Below, in pieces: positions 46,292-57,720 of a stretch of 64,000 nucleotides of DNA; position 1 is the stretch's first letter; every line of letters begins with the position of its first letter. Below the pieces are notes generated by a model. That model had not been told where the DNA came from and did no database searches. It saw nothing but the letters and a program-made list of their open reading frames with translations. Where the stretch lies: positions 62,001-126,000 of the forward strand of contig VJWM01000218.1 in the NCBI GenBank assembly GCA_010909165.1, given 5' to 3'. Origin of the DNA: Anthoceros angustus (Eukaryota > Streptophyta > Anthocerotopsida > Anthocerotales > Anthocerotaceae). Position numbers and translations under genes: made by a program.

Positions 46292-46458
46292 ATTCTAGTA
46301 AACGAGTTAAAAATAAAAACTAAAATAAAAGTGAAAATAAAAACTAAAATAAAAGTGAAAATAAAAATCATTTATGGAAGCTGCATGTTGCAGCTTCCAC
46401 AAATGATTTTTATTTTCACTTTTATTTTAGTTTTCATTTTTAACTCGTTTACTAGAAT
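46292..46458. mobile_element. Foldback (hairpin) element, 167 bp
   Basis: A near-perfect inverted repeat. The left end attctagtaaacgagttaa is the exact complement of the right end ttaactcgtttactagaat. The arms continue through A/T-rich sequence to a short loop around gaagctgcatgttgcagcttc. The left arm has an extra 22-bp internal duplication (ctaaaataaaagtgaaaata). The form fits a foldback MITE or the template of a small RNA hairpin. No clear target-site duplication was found. Confidence 0.8.
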
Positions 46459-47696
46459 GTTGACTGAACTGGGTGAAACCATCCACTCCAAAAGCACCAA
46501 CTTAGGCAATTGCAACGTTCTTATTTGCGAGTCCGCTAGAAAAAGAAAGGTCTTATTTTCGGATGTTTGGTGGCCCGAGTTCTCATGGCTACTTCGAAGA
46601 GCCGATCCACAGTTCTATGAACAGTGACTTGGCTGGAGTGACTGGCTACTTTGGATACCGTGTGGGCCGGTCGGCGACCGGCGGTCGTGGAGGCTCCGTG
46701 CCCAAAGCACTAGACACACATGCCATCGTGTCGCCCATGGCTGCCGATTACACGCAAGCTGCTGCTGCTGCTGCTGCTCGCTGCTGAAGAAGAGGGGGCC
46801 GAAGGATAGGAGAGCAGCCCGGTCCAGCGCGGCCAAGTGTCCCATCGATTCCGGGCTTCTGTCACCCACGGAATTGGGCGGACGATCTGCTTGCATTTTG
46901 GGTGCAGGAATTCCTGGCTGGGTCCTCGTTTGGTAGAGCTGAAGGCAGGTTGTTTGTGTGGATTGGATCAGAGGGACGGGGACTAGGCATTCTGGTCAGG
47001 ATTCGGGAGCATTTGGAGGGAATTGTGTCTAGGGAAGGGGAGGAGTGATTTCAGTGTGTGAAGCACAGCGCATGGTTTGAGCAGGAGGCTCGATGCCGGA
47101 GCGCTGGGTGAAGGTGGAGAGGCAGAAGCGGAGCCGGGCGGCGGAGGCTCGGGAGTGTGCGTGGTGCGGACGGAAGTGGGGTCTGAGGGGCCGGAAGAAA
47201 CCGAATTGAGCACATTGCGGCCGGATTGTGGGATTTGAGGTACGAGGTTGGATTGTTGGAGGTTTTTGAGTCCGGATTTTGTTGTGGGCGGTTGTGAGGG
47301 GGAGGGTATGGAGGGGGACGAGTTGGGTTGTTCGCATTTTGGTGTGCTGGCAAGTGGTGGAGGCGAAGATTAGTCCGGGCTGCCGTGCTGGCTTTCTGTA
47401 GCAGTTGTTGTGCTTTGGGAATGTGAGGTTGAGGTTACAACCGTTGTGTTACTGGTGCAGGGCCTGTAAGCTACTTTGGTGTAGGACAAGGCATTGCTGC
47501 ATTTCTGCGAGAGGGGTCTGTTGGGCGTTTGAAAAGGTCAGTGTTTTCAGCTTGACAGGGAGGCTTTCTTTGTGGGTTGTTGTTGTTTATTTACGTTGTG
47601 AAGGGAGCCAGGATAAGGTCTTTGAGTAGGTCAGGTAGGATGCTGGTCGCGGAGTGCAAAAGATAACGTTTTAGTATGTGGGTTGCTGGTTTCAGG
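46459..47696. promoter_or_regulatory. Upstream region and leader of the RING protein gene
   Basis: No convincing protein gene. It contains a gct triplet run (46757-46785) and a G-rich stretch (47150-47350). A pyrimidine/AG acceptor-like site (gctggtttcag, ending 47695) directly before the ATG suggests a 5'UTR intron. Its donor could be one of the gt sites after 47520, which cannot be settled by eye. Confidence 0.4.
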
Positions 47697-50600
47697 ATGG
47701 CAACTGAAGAGGAGGTTTCCCAGACTGTGACAGCAGACTCGGAAGCGGATTTGAGCATGGATGAGAGGATGGCTGCTTGCTTGCATTTGCAGCACAAGCA
47801 GGAGGTGAATCAGCTGATGGCGGCGCACCCAGTCACCAATGCTGATGCAGAGTTTAGAAGGGGTCTGGAGGAGCTGGTGCGCGACCATCTGAATACATGC
47901 ATGGCTATTGCTTCCTGCAGTTCTGCCAATGATGGAAGAAGCAACTCTCTTTCTCGCACACCCTCCATCTCTTCGGTTCATGATGAGGGCAGCTCTCACA
48001 GCCAGCATCACCATCATTCCTCTTCGAGTGAGGAAGATGAAGCACATCTCGATGGGGCAAGTCAGTCTGGGACATCTAGCAGTGACCATCACCACCACCA
48101 CCAGTTTGATTTGTCAGTTCATATTGATGGGCAGCCTGGCGAGGCAGCAGGTGGCGGAGAGGCTGACATGTTAGCATGTAGTGTACAGTTAGGAGACAGT
48201 GGCACACCTAATAATTCACCCTCCAGGTCACAATCCAGAATACTGAGTCGATGGGATGCGCGGCAAGCACAGGAGATGATTACAACTATGGAGAGGCAGG
48301 CGCGAGAATCAGAACTTTTGGCCCTTGCCAGCCTGCACACAGTCTCTATGTTGGATGCATCTTTCTTGCAGGAGTCTGCCTCTCCAAGATCTCACAATGC
48401 TTTTGAAAGACCTCAGAGAAGGGCCTCATCACTAGTGCAGATGTGGAGGGGGCTAGAAGGAGATCACGGGCCATACCAGGATGTGAACAGGTCCCATGAA
48501 ACAACGGACCGTGAGACCGTAGCTGAAGTGCAGCAGGGCGTGATTGAACCAGAGGAAAATCGCCAAAGTGAAACTTACCTGGAAGAAAATGACCAGCATG
48601 AAGTGGAGGCAGCAGCTCATGACACGGCTGATGGTGGTGCTGATACTAGGAGCAGACCAGACGAGGGCTCACGAGGGTGGGAAGTGGATGAGCCTGGCTC
48701 TGTTGCTAGCCAAAGTCAGCAGAGGCACGATGAAGCTGTGAGAATTGGTGAAGGTGAACGTGAACGGGTCAGGCAAATTATGCAGCGATGGATGATGCAG
48801 ACTGGGGTGGCAGAAACTGGACCGATTCCCACCTCCAGCCCAAGCAGTGGGGACGGGCAGGGTGAGCGAGAAAGGGTAAGGCAGCTTGCAAGAGAATGGG
48901 CTCGTGCAAGCAGCCAGCACTCAGCTGCGGTGCTGCAAGGGAGAGCAGACTTGACACAACCACAGGGTAGTTCTCCTCCAGGCCCCCAAGGTTCACATGC
49001 AGAGTTTGGGGATGATTCAGTTGACCGGTTGGGTAGAGGGGACCAGAGTTGGCATGCCCGAAGGTACCGAGACACCCAGCTGGGTTTGGACTTGTTAGTG
49101 AGAGCCGAATTGGAAAGGCAAAGGGAGCTACAGGGCCTGTCAGAACATCGTGCTGTGTCTGACTTTGCTCATCGAAATCGTTTGCAGGTTTTACCACTTC
49201 TCCTGTCAAGTTCATAGAAGTTGTGCACGTTTTTTCTGTTTTTTTCTCTGGTACTAAGTGATGTCTTTGACCCCTCCAGTCCTTCTTGCGTGGGAGGTTC
49301 TTGCGTGGTAGAGCAAATGACGAGGAAGAACGCCGTCCATCACTAGCTGCTGGGGAGATTGGGCAACTTAGGCAGAGGCGAGCTGTCAGTGGGCTAAGGT
49401 GACTGTTTGATGTTCTGGTTGTCTTGCTTTGCTGTCAAGTTCATCAGTGCAGGCCACTGTGGAGATTTCTACAATCACCTCTCGTAATCACTTAGCTTGG
49501 TGGTAATAATCTGTGACATCTGGTTTCCCTGTTGACTAACACTCTTGTGATACAGGGAAGGCTTTCGGTTCAGACTTGAGACGATTTTGGCAGGCCAAGT
49601 CAATGACAGGCATGCTGAAGCAGTGGAGAACGGTCGGGATGCACTGAGGAGGAGGCAGCAGCGAGCCCAACACCGTGCCGGACAACCTGAAAGCCTTGAC
49701 AGAGATAGGGCCCATCTTGGGGTGGGGAGGGATTGGCATGGCATCGCAGCTGCTCGAAGAATACGTGAACTGGAAGACACAACTGCCTACAATATGGAAT
49801 TGAGGGAGCTCTTGAGCAGGTGATGATCTTCTTCAACCTCCATGATCATCCTGTATAAACCTCCTAGGAAGACATGCCATTCTTTTGACTTGCTACTGTG
49901 GATCATTTGCCGTTAATCACATGATATTTTGCCAGACGGAGTGTGACAACTGTTCTAGCAAGTGAGTTCCGGGACAGGCTGGATTTACTCATTGAATCTT
50001 TCATACAACGATCTGGGCGCTCAGCACGACCCTGGAATGTTAATGGCTCTCATCAGCCTGCATCCGGAGGTGAACAACGGCAAGGCCAGCAGCAACAAGC
50101 TCAGGCTGCAAATGTTGGAGCTGGCAATGTAGATCGACCACGCCGCACAATACCACCACCTCCGCCACCCCCGCCTCCGGTTTTCCAGTGGCCTCCAGTT
50201 CCTCAGCAGCCGCTATGGGGATCACGTGTTTCACAACACGTAGCTGAGATGGTAAATGTAAGACTTCTTCTCAGAGATACTTCTGAGAGAATTTGTTCCA
50301 GAGTATTTGAGTTAGAATGTCTAGCAACCTGAGTTTTTGTTCTAGAGGTCAATTGTTCACAGGATTAAGCATGTTCTGTATGCTATCATGAGCAGGAAGG
50401 GCAAGGCAGCAGTGACTTGAGGGCAGACGTCGGCAAGCTTCAGCGAGCATTTGGTGATTTGCAGCGGCTGATGGAGACTTGCATGGAAATGCAGCTTGAG
50501 CTGCAGAGGTCGGTCAGGCAAGAGGTTGCTGGTGCTTTGCATCGAGCCTATGGTACTGAAGGTACGTGCATACACACATTCTCGATGCAAAATTCTTGTG

Positions 50601-50972
50601 CACTCTCATCACTCCATTCAACACTACTGGTGTGCTCACCACTGGTATCCAAATCGGTGTGCTGTCCATGGTAGATGTCCCAGCATACGAGATCGATGGC
50701 ACCAAATGGGCGACAGTAAGAAAGGGCACCTGCTGCATCTGTTGTGACAAGGCCATCGATTCCCTCCTGTACAGGTTCGTTGGCAGCCTGTTACTTTCAG
50801 TGTCTGTCCCTGAAATACCTCATCTAACAAAATCCATCCTCCTCCTCTGTTCAGGTGTGGCCATATGTGCACTTGCCTGAAGTGTGCCAGTGTGTTGCTG
50901 AAGAACAGTGGGAAGTGCCCTATGTGTCGTGCACCCATTCTGGAGGTGGTTCGTGCCTTCACTGTGGCATGA
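47697..50972 (+). CDS. Large RING-finger protein, probable E3 ubiquitin ligase
   Basis: Seven exons: 47697-49187, 49280-49398, 49556-49819, 49936-50251, 50396-50561, 50684-50774, 50855-50972. They join without a break to 854 residues. The long first exon is Ser/Glu/Gln-rich and low in complexity, with His runs ([22 protein letters not shown]) and two GERERVRQ-type segments (one continuing LAREWARA). Conserved blocks follow: [45 protein letters not shown], then a nine-proline run, then a coiled segment ([20 protein letters not shown]). A C-terminal C3HC4 RING (~802-843) reads [20 protein letters not shown] and [12 protein letters not shown]. This arrangement matches a plant family of C-terminal RING proteins whose substrates are mostly unknown. 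An ATG at 47676 is in frame but lies before the probable splice acceptor. Confidence 0.85.
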
Positions 50973-51695
50973 CAGATTCTACACAACAAACAACCTCGTG
51001 GCTCACCAATCATGTAAGTGAGTAATCGTTTTGCACACGGCGAAGGATCAAATTGTATAGTACATAGGGAACCACCGTGGGCTTGGTAATAAGGCTGCTG
51101 CTGCTGTAGGTTGTAAGTACTTCCTTGTAGACTGCGTAGACATAGATCTAACCTGATCAGATAAAAAAGACGTTTGTGATGCTTTCTCTTCTTTGACACC
51201 TTTGTTTGAAATAAAGAGGTCGTGGGGATTGGTAGACACGTCAGCTCTTGCCTTAGGGCCAAATTTTGACCTAGTTCTCCACCATCACCTAACGTACGTG
51301 TTTCAAAGATGTCCATGAAGAAGCTGAGAAGCCTGCGGCTGTCCTATCCAGGAGGGATCAGAGCGTTGGTTCAAGATCTTGTTACAGCGCAGTGAATGTA
51401 CTGGCGTTCGTTCGGGATTAGCAGAGCAATAAAACCGAATGAGGATGCAAATGAATCGATCTTGAGGACGGATTTCACTCCATTCAGTCTCAGCCTCAGA
51501 ATCAATCCAGCTGCTCTCTGCGTCTTTCCCTGGTCGATTGCAAATGCCGCCAATGCAAATGCCTTGAAGATGATCCCATTGATGCACGTTACTCCATTCA
51601 GGCTCAGCAGCTGGAGCGCCTCTTAGGTACAATCTCCTTCAGCGTTCCCTATCCTGTCCTTTCACACCGCAAGCAGGAGCAGGAGCAGGAGCAGG
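50973..51695. other. Intergenic region between the RING and HST genes
   Basis: Both neighbours point right, so this holds the 3'UTR of the RING gene and the promoter of HST. An agcagg hexamer repeat lies just before the HST start (51670-51694). No other gene was recognised. Confidence 0.5.
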
Positions 51696-52829
51696 ATGGA
51701 ATGCAGGCTGCTCTTCTCTCCCGGCGCGACATCGCTCTGCAGCCTGCAGAGCGTGCAGAGCGCGGGTGACCTAACTTGCAAGCTCCAGCCTCGGCTGCAT
51801 CCGCGACTGAGCATCAGCAGGATCAGCATCAACAGGATCAGCTCTAACTTCAGGTCGAGGTCCAGGCTGCTCAGGCAGGCGAGGTGCAGCAGTAGCAGCA
51901 GCGACGCGGCCCCGGCAGGGCCGGCGTTGCAGCAGCATCTGGAAGCATGCTGGCGCTTCGTGCGGCCGCACACCATCCGGGGAACGCTCATCGGGACCAC
52001 AGCGCTGGTGGCCCGCGCGCTGCTGGAGAATCCGCAGCTGGTGGACTGGCGCCTGCTCCCTAAGGCGCTGCGGGGCCTGCTGGCGCTTCTGGCCGGGAAC
52101 GGCTACATCGTGGGGATCAACCAGATCTACGACGTGGGGATCGACCGGGTGAACAAACCCTTCCTGCCGATCGCGGCCGGGGACCTCTCGGTGCCGGCGG
52201 CCTGGGCGATGGTGGTAGGGTTCGCGGCGGTGGGGCTGGGGATTGTGAGCACGCACTTCGGCCCGCTCATCACCGGGCTCTACGCGCTCGGGCTGGGCTT
52301 GGGCGCGATCTACTCCGTCCCGCCGCTGCGGCTCAAGAGGTTCGCGGTGCCGGCCTTTCTCATCATCGCCACGGTGCGTGGTTTCCTGCTCAACTTCGGC
52401 GTCTACTACGCCACCCGCGCGGCCGTCGGGCTGGAATTCGCGTGGAATCCCTCTGTCGTCTTCATCACCATCTTTGTCACCGTCTTCGCCACTGTTATCG
52501 CCATCACCAAGGACCTCCCGGACGTGGAGGGCGACCTTAAGTACAACATCTCCACCTTCGCCACCAAGCTGGGAGTGCGGACCATCTCCTGGCTCGGCGC
52601 GGGGCTGCTGCTGGCCAACTACGTGGGCGCCATCGCTGCAGCCGTAGTCTTGCCGCAAGCCTTCAAGCCCCAAGTGCTGATCCCCAGCCACGCCTTGCTT
52701 GCTGCCGCGCTTGTGTATCAGACCTGGGCCTTGGATGCTGGGAAGTACTCTAGGAAAGCCATCAGCGACTTCTACCGCTTCATCTGGAATCTGTTCTACG
52801 CTGAATATTTGTTGTTGCCTTTCATCTAG
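51696..52829 (+). CDS. HST: Homogentisate solanesyltransferase, chloroplastic (intronless)
   Basis: UbiA-family membrane prenyltransferase that joins solanesyl diphosphate to homogentisate, the first committed step of plastoquinone-9 synthesis at the plastid envelope. Single exon, 377 residues. Residues 1-75 are a Ser/Arg-rich transit peptide. RPHTIRGT opens the catalytic part. The first Asp motif is NQIYDVGID (N142, D146, D150), the second KDLPDVEGD (D273, D276, D280). About eight to nine hydrophobic helices follow the UbiA pattern. Segments such as [38 protein letters not shown] and [13 protein letters not shown] point to HST rather than the tocopherol enzyme HPT. The gene is GC-rich and has no intron, unlike its neighbours, which suggests a retrocopy origin or intron loss. 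A long antisense open frame is a composition effect. Confidence 0.93.
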   Translation: MECRLLFSPGATSLCSLQSVQSAGDLTCKLQPRLHPRLSISRISINRISSNFRSRSRLLRQARCSSSSSDAAPAGPALQQHLEACWRFVRPHTIRGTLIGTTALVARALLENPQLVDWRLLPKALRGLLALLAGNGYIVGINQIYDVGIDRVNKPFLPIAAGDLSVPAAWAMVVGFAAVGLGIVSTHFGPLITGLYALGLGLGAIYSVPPLRLKRFAVPAFLIIATVRGFLLNFGVYYATRAAVGLEFAWNPSVVFITIFVTVFATVIAITKDLPDVEGDLKYNISTFATKLGVRTISWLGAGLLLANYVGAIAAAVVLPQAFKPQVLIPSHALLAAALVYQTWALDAGKYSRKAISDFYRFIWNLFYAEYLLLPFI

Positions 52830-53194
52830 AAAGAAGCACTTGGAACTGTTTGTCACAACATCAGACTCCAGTTCCTTCACCTGAAACTGGAATCAAGGAG
52901 GCACTGGAAGCTGAGAAACAGATGGAACACAAAGTGTGTCCTCGCACAAGTGAACATTACAAGATTTACATCTAGCAGCTGCAATGACCTAACAGTGACG
53001 AGTCCGGCGCTGAATTCAGGAGGGAAGATTTTATTACGACTCCCGGCTCCTCATTCTTATATTGCAAGGCTACATATCATGTTCAATTGAACAGAATTTC
53101 AAAATCTTGCACCAGAATTAGGAAAGGGAACCTGTAGCTCATGAAAGAAGAAAAATACCATTAAGCAACCTTGCTCCACGGCCAGCCAAGGGAG
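52830..53194. other. Convergent 3' region
   Basis: The 365 bp between the HST stop and the stop of the minus-strand Tim17-family gene must hold both 3' ends. No coding sequence or repeat was seen. Confidence 0.5.
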
Positions 53195-53966
53195 TCACAG
53201 CCTGGGGTTCTCTCTGGGATAAGTGACGTATTCCTTGTCGTTAGGGGTTCTGATCGTCTGTCCCGCAGCATCAACTAGGGCAGAGATGGTTGCGAAAGCT
53301 GCTGCCGCTCCTAGCCCCAGTGGAAAGTTCCTGGCTGTCATACAAGAAGGTAGTGATGTCATGAGATTATTCAGCCATTGAAGTTGCTTACACCAGCAGC
53401 AGAAGAAAATGCAAAAATGACATTCCTCCTCAATGTCCAGCCATTCTTGCGTACAGACTATCCAGATCTCACAGGCAAGATTAATTCAGACATCAGCAAG
53501 GGCGCAATCTGCACAGAATGCAAACCCTCGCCCTAACACCTGATTCCAGCCGGGACGTGCATCCTCCAAATTTCTGCAATGCGATGGATTTGCAGACCCC
53601 GGAGGATGACATGCCTTGCCGTGCAGTGCACTTACCCCTGATTCCGATCACTGGCCCAGCAGCTAGGCCCCCGATGGCGCCATTCACAAAATCCTTCTTT
53701 CCTCGAAGGCTCTCGGCAACTGCTTCCGTGAAGGCGTAGATGCCTCCGATAGCAGCAAAGGTGATGCCGTAGCTCCCGCAGGTGCGCAGCGTGCTCCTGA
53801 GGGCAGTCCAGCCTTCCTTCCGCTCCACAGTGGGGCCGTACTTCCAGGTAGCTACAGCTCCTCCCAGCCAGCTCCCGATCACGAAGCCTGAACCTGCTGC
53901 GCTCGCTGTCCTGAAGGCAACGGTGTCGTATTCCCCCAGATCCCTCTCCTTCGTGCCTCCCTGCAT
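53195..53966 (-). CDS. OEP16-3: OEP16-3 / complex I B14.7-like, Tim17/Tim22/Tim23 family
   Basis: Small four-helix membrane protein of the Tim17/22/23 superfamily. In plants this branch is known as OEP16-3 and has been found as the B14.7 (NDUFA11-like) subunit of mitochondrial complex I. Two exons, 53966-53636 and 53334-53195 (phase 1), give 156 residues. Features: an acidic N-terminus (MQGGTKERDLGEYDTVAFRT), a Gly-rich helix (GSGFVIGSWLGGAV), GSYGITFAAIGGIYAFTEAV, a basic loop (LRGKKDFVNGAIGGLAAGPV) and the tail LVDAAGQTIRTPNDKEYVTY. The exon junction gives GIRARNFPLG, matching the YRAR element of the family. The ATG at 53966 is the first in frame. Whether it acts in the mitochondrion or plastid envelope cannot be read from the sequence. 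Confidence 0.85.
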
Positions 53967-54715
53967 GCTGCTCCTCTCTTCCGGCAATGCCGCTGCTCTC
54001 AAGCCCTAGCCTCAATTCTTTCCTTCCAGAAGATTCCTTTGCATGCACGAACACAACAGGACGGATCGCCTCGTCCCTGCCTCCGATCGTCTCCTCCTCC
54101 TCCAGCCTTCGTGCCGAGGCCAATTGCGGTGTCTTAGCGCGGCCTTAAGTCGTAACGTTAACAATGAGTTCGCACGGGGCTGTTAGTTAAGACATGGACT
54201 GTTATGTTATGCATTCCCGGGTGCAGCTTTTACGAGTGTGAGGACACAGACCACCGGTTTGCAGGAGCTCTATCTGGAATCGCACCTGACGAGCTTTGAG
54301 GAAATCTGGGAAGCAGGATGGATTCTGGTGGCTGACAAGCCTGTTGAGAAGGCGTTCTGTGATGACAGTGCGGAGGTGGATTGTGGGTCATGGGTTCTGG
54401 ACGTCTGCAGAGGAACGGAAGGCGGTGGTGGTTGGAGGTGCTTTGCATTTCTGAGGAAAGCTTCGATCAAAGTGTAGGAGGTGGAGAACAGTGGGATTCT
54501 GGGGCTTTCTTGAGTGAGGGAAGGATCCGAGCAGGCTGGAGTTCCTGGGGAGCGAGTTTGGAGGATATAGGAGGATGCAGCAGAAGGTGATGGAGAATTG
54601 GTGGTGTTAGGTGCGCTGTTGGAATGCAGCCTACTGCAATTGAATAATCGAAGCAACGTCTGCATTGTCGGAATGCCTGCTAGAATTATCTAACGGCAGC
54701 GTCTGCATTGTCGGA
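53967..54715. promoter_or_regulatory. Shared upstream region of the OEP16-3-like and PPR genes
   Basis: The 749 bp between two divergent start codons. A 42-bp direct repeat (gtctgcattgtcggaatgcc at 54658 and 54700) ends at the PPR start codon, so the second copy supplies the ATG. No further gene was recognised. Confidence 0.5.
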
Positions 54716-57700
54716 ATGCCTGCAATGGAGTGTGCCCGGTCTGCCTCTTCCGTTGTGAGCGTGTCCCATGACTTTAGCTGGGCATGTGGGCATGAGTGTC
54801 AAACGGTGCATTTGCGGTGTCTTGGTCTCAGGGGCTTAGTAGGCCAGAGGGCACAATGTGGGGGGTGTTGTGCATACGGAAGACGGAGGGGAGCGAGTTC
54901 AAGTGCCCCGGTGGGTTCAGGAGGAGGAAGGATGGTGGCAACCCGGGTGCTTCCCAGGATAGTGGAGGCTGAGGATGTCCAGACGTTGAGTTTGTCTACA
55001 ATGAGCAGGAACAAGTTGTTTATGCAGACGTTGGAGGTGGAAGGCAAACAGAGGAGGGAAGAGGTGCATGAGGAGTGTATGGAGCCTGTGGGAAGGTTTG
55101 AGGATGGGGAAGGGCAGTTTCTGCAATTGTTCACGGATGATGGTGATGGTGGAGATCGAGATAAATCCACCTGCGATGCAGAAGTTGGGTCAGGTTGTAG
55201 GTCGAGGGAGGAGCTTAGTGCATTGGTTCAGTCCCTTCGAGCTACACGCATGGCGGCAGCAGATATAGAGGATATTATTAAGAGGTCCGGGTTGAAACTG
55301 ACAAACTCGGACTTGAACAAGGTTTTGGCTGCTTTGGAAGAGGATAGGAAGGCTCTTCATTTTTTTGGCTGGATGAGGCAGACAGGGAGGGCCAAGTCCA
55401 ATTCCCACGCCTACAGTATTGTGCTCAAGATACTGGCACAAGAGAGAGATTGGGAAACCGTGCGTACTTATTTAGATGAGATGCACAGACAGAGCATGGG
55501 TTCGAAAGCTGAGTTGTATGCTTACAATACGCTGATTCTTGCTGCCGGGAGTTCAGGTTCTTCAGAACAGGCTACTAAATGGTTTAGCAGAATGTTGAGC
55601 AATGGTATTTCACCCAATGAGGTGACGTATGGTATGCTCATGATCATCTATCAGAAGGCTAACAGGCTGGCCGAGGCAGAGAGAGTCTTTGCTCACATGC
55701 AGGCCTGCGGTCCTGAGCCCTGTAATGCTTACTCTTCGATGATTGTGTTGTATATGAGAGCGGGGCTTCCTGACAAAGCTGAGCAGCTTGTGAGCCAAAT
55801 GGCAATCCGGAACGTGATGCCAGATAGAGAGAATCTCATCGTTCAACTGAATGTGTTTTCACGGCAAGGGAAGGTTCTGGAGTGTGAGAGAGTTATGGAG
55901 AAGTTGAAGGAGTCAGGCAGCTTACCTCTTGTTGTGTACAATACCATGATTATGGCTTATGGCAGGGCTAAAATGTTCCCCAAGGTGATACTTGTGTTCA
56001 GACAGGTCCAGGAGTCAGGGCTGAAAGGGGATGAGGTGACCTACAACTCCTTGGTAGGTGCCTGTGGAAAGGCTAACAAGCTGAAGGAAGCTGTGCACTT
56101 TTATGAGGAAATGAAGGTTGCAGGACTTGAGCCAAGTCGGGCTACTTTTGGCACGCTTGTACGCTTGTATGGACAGGCAAACAATCTAGGTGCTGTGTCA
56201 AGGATGTTGATAGAGATGACAGATATGGGAGTCAATCCAGATGCCAGAATTCTCGAAAGAGTTGTCAAGGCACATGATGCTTGTCACAAGCTTAACAGGG
56301 TTCCTCAATTATTCTCTGCAATGTCAGAAGCTGGGTGGTTGCCTGATGTTGAGTGCTCCTCTGTAATTTTAAGTATGTATTTGAAGCTAAAGATGCCAGT
56401 AAAAGCTCTGGAGCAGTTCCAAATTCTGAGGCAGGCCAAAGTGCTCCCCCGACCCAGTTTATGCCACAACCTGCTTCTGGGTCTTCGCAATGCCCGCCGT
56501 TATGAGGATGCTGCACAATTGTTCTTGCAACTGCAGGCTGAAGGCATTCCGGCGGGTCTGGACATGTGGTGCACCATGATAGATGTGTACGGGTGGATGG
56601 GCACGGTCACAAAGGCAGAGGAGCTCTTCAATCAACTGAGGGCGTCGACAAAGAAGCTAGATTCGGTGGCTTACAATGTGATGCTTAATGTGTACATGAG
56701 AGCTGGAATTCACGAGTCAGCATTACGAACCTTAAAGCTGATGCAGGAAGAGGGTGGGTTTGTACCGGATGCGTACACATTCCATGCCATGATACGAGTG
56801 TACCAGAAAAACGGACTGCAGCAGGCAAGTGATCTCAATGCGTAAGCCCGTCTTTTCTGGGTTGCTTGCTTTTCCATCATGCCGTTTCTCCAAGCCATGA
56901 GTCTCTAGAGACTGAGTAGAGTTATCTTGTCATGCAGGAAGCAGCAGAAATGTACTGGGCAATGGTGAAAGCTGGCATCAAGCTGGATGCTGCTATGTCA
57001 AATTGCGTCATCAACTGCTGTGGGCGAGCATTGCCTTTGGAGGAAACTGCTAATGTCTTCAACAATATGTTGGATTCTGGATTTGCACCCAATGCTATCA
57101 CATACAACGTCATGATAGACTTGTATGGTAAGCAAGGATATCTCCAGAGGGCAAGCAAAGTTCTAAAGCTGGCTCAGGATCAGGGAGTTGCAGATAGAAT
57201 ATCGTTCAGTACTCTCGTGAATGCATATGGCAAGGTGAAGAACTTCGCCAAGATGGAAGAAACTTTGTGGGAAATGCAAAGGGCAGGCTTTTCACCTGGT
57301 CTGGACACTTACAACTCCATGGCTGATGCGTATGGAAAGGCAGGGCAGTTCAGCAACATGGAGGATGCACTTGAACGCATGGAGCGAGCAGGGTGTGAGA
57401 AAGATCTGTCCACCTACAACATCTTGCTCAATGTCTATGGCAGGCAGAGAATGATGGAAGAGTTCCGGGCGGTGTTAGACAAGATGCGGAGCGAAGGTTT
57501 GGAGCCTGATAAATACACGTACAATACCCTGATCAAGTCATATGGAAACGCTGGTCAACCAGATGAAGCGGTGAAGCTACTCCGTGAGATGAACGATGCC
57601 GGTTTTTTACCAGACCACGTGACGTATACAAACCTGATCTCAGCTTTTGAGAGGAGTGGAAACCTTTTGGAGGCTGCAAGGTGGTCCTTGTGGATGAAAC

Positions 57701-57720
57701 AGGCTGGGTATAAGAAGTAG
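54716..57720 (+). CDS. BFA2: P-class pentatricopeptide repeat protein, BFA2-like (plastid)
   Basis: RNA-binding PPR protein. The closest recalled relative is Arabidopsis At4g30825 (BFA2), which protects a chloroplast atp transcript needed for ATP synthase. Two exons, 54716-56824 and 56938-57720, give 963 residues. Residues 1-170 are a transit and linker region. A conserved lead-in (HFFGWMRQTGRAKSN) precedes about 20 PPR units between ~230 and 955, for example VTYNSLVGACGKANKLKEAV and YTYNTLIKSYGNAGQPDEAV. Shared hallmarks are NCVINCCGRALPLEE and the ending VTYTNLISAFERS, then ARWSLWMKQAG. No E, DYW or SMR domain. The intron must use a GC donor (cagcag|gcaagt) to keep frame; the nearby GT site would break it. 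The start at 54716 is the first ATG in the open frame; an ATG two codons later (54725) is an alternative. Confidence 0.88.

Noticed and set aside
46563-46787. 74-codon frame with an alanine run
   Set aside because: The alanine run comes from a gct triplet repeat, and no other support exists.
47676-47696. ATG at 47676 as start of the RING protein
   Set aside because: It lies before a good splice acceptor (tttcag at 47695) and adds only seven residues without conservation. The ATG at 47697 was preferred, though the other cannot be excluded.
51771-52880. 369-codon open frame antisense to HST
   Set aside because: It is the mirror of a GC-rich coding frame; its translation is Arg/Asp/Gly-rich with no conserved motif, while the sense strand is an unambiguous HST.
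56842-56848. GT splice donor (gcgtaagc) for the PPR intron
   Set aside because: Using it puts exon 2 out of frame; the GC donor at 56825 keeps the frame and PPR spacing.
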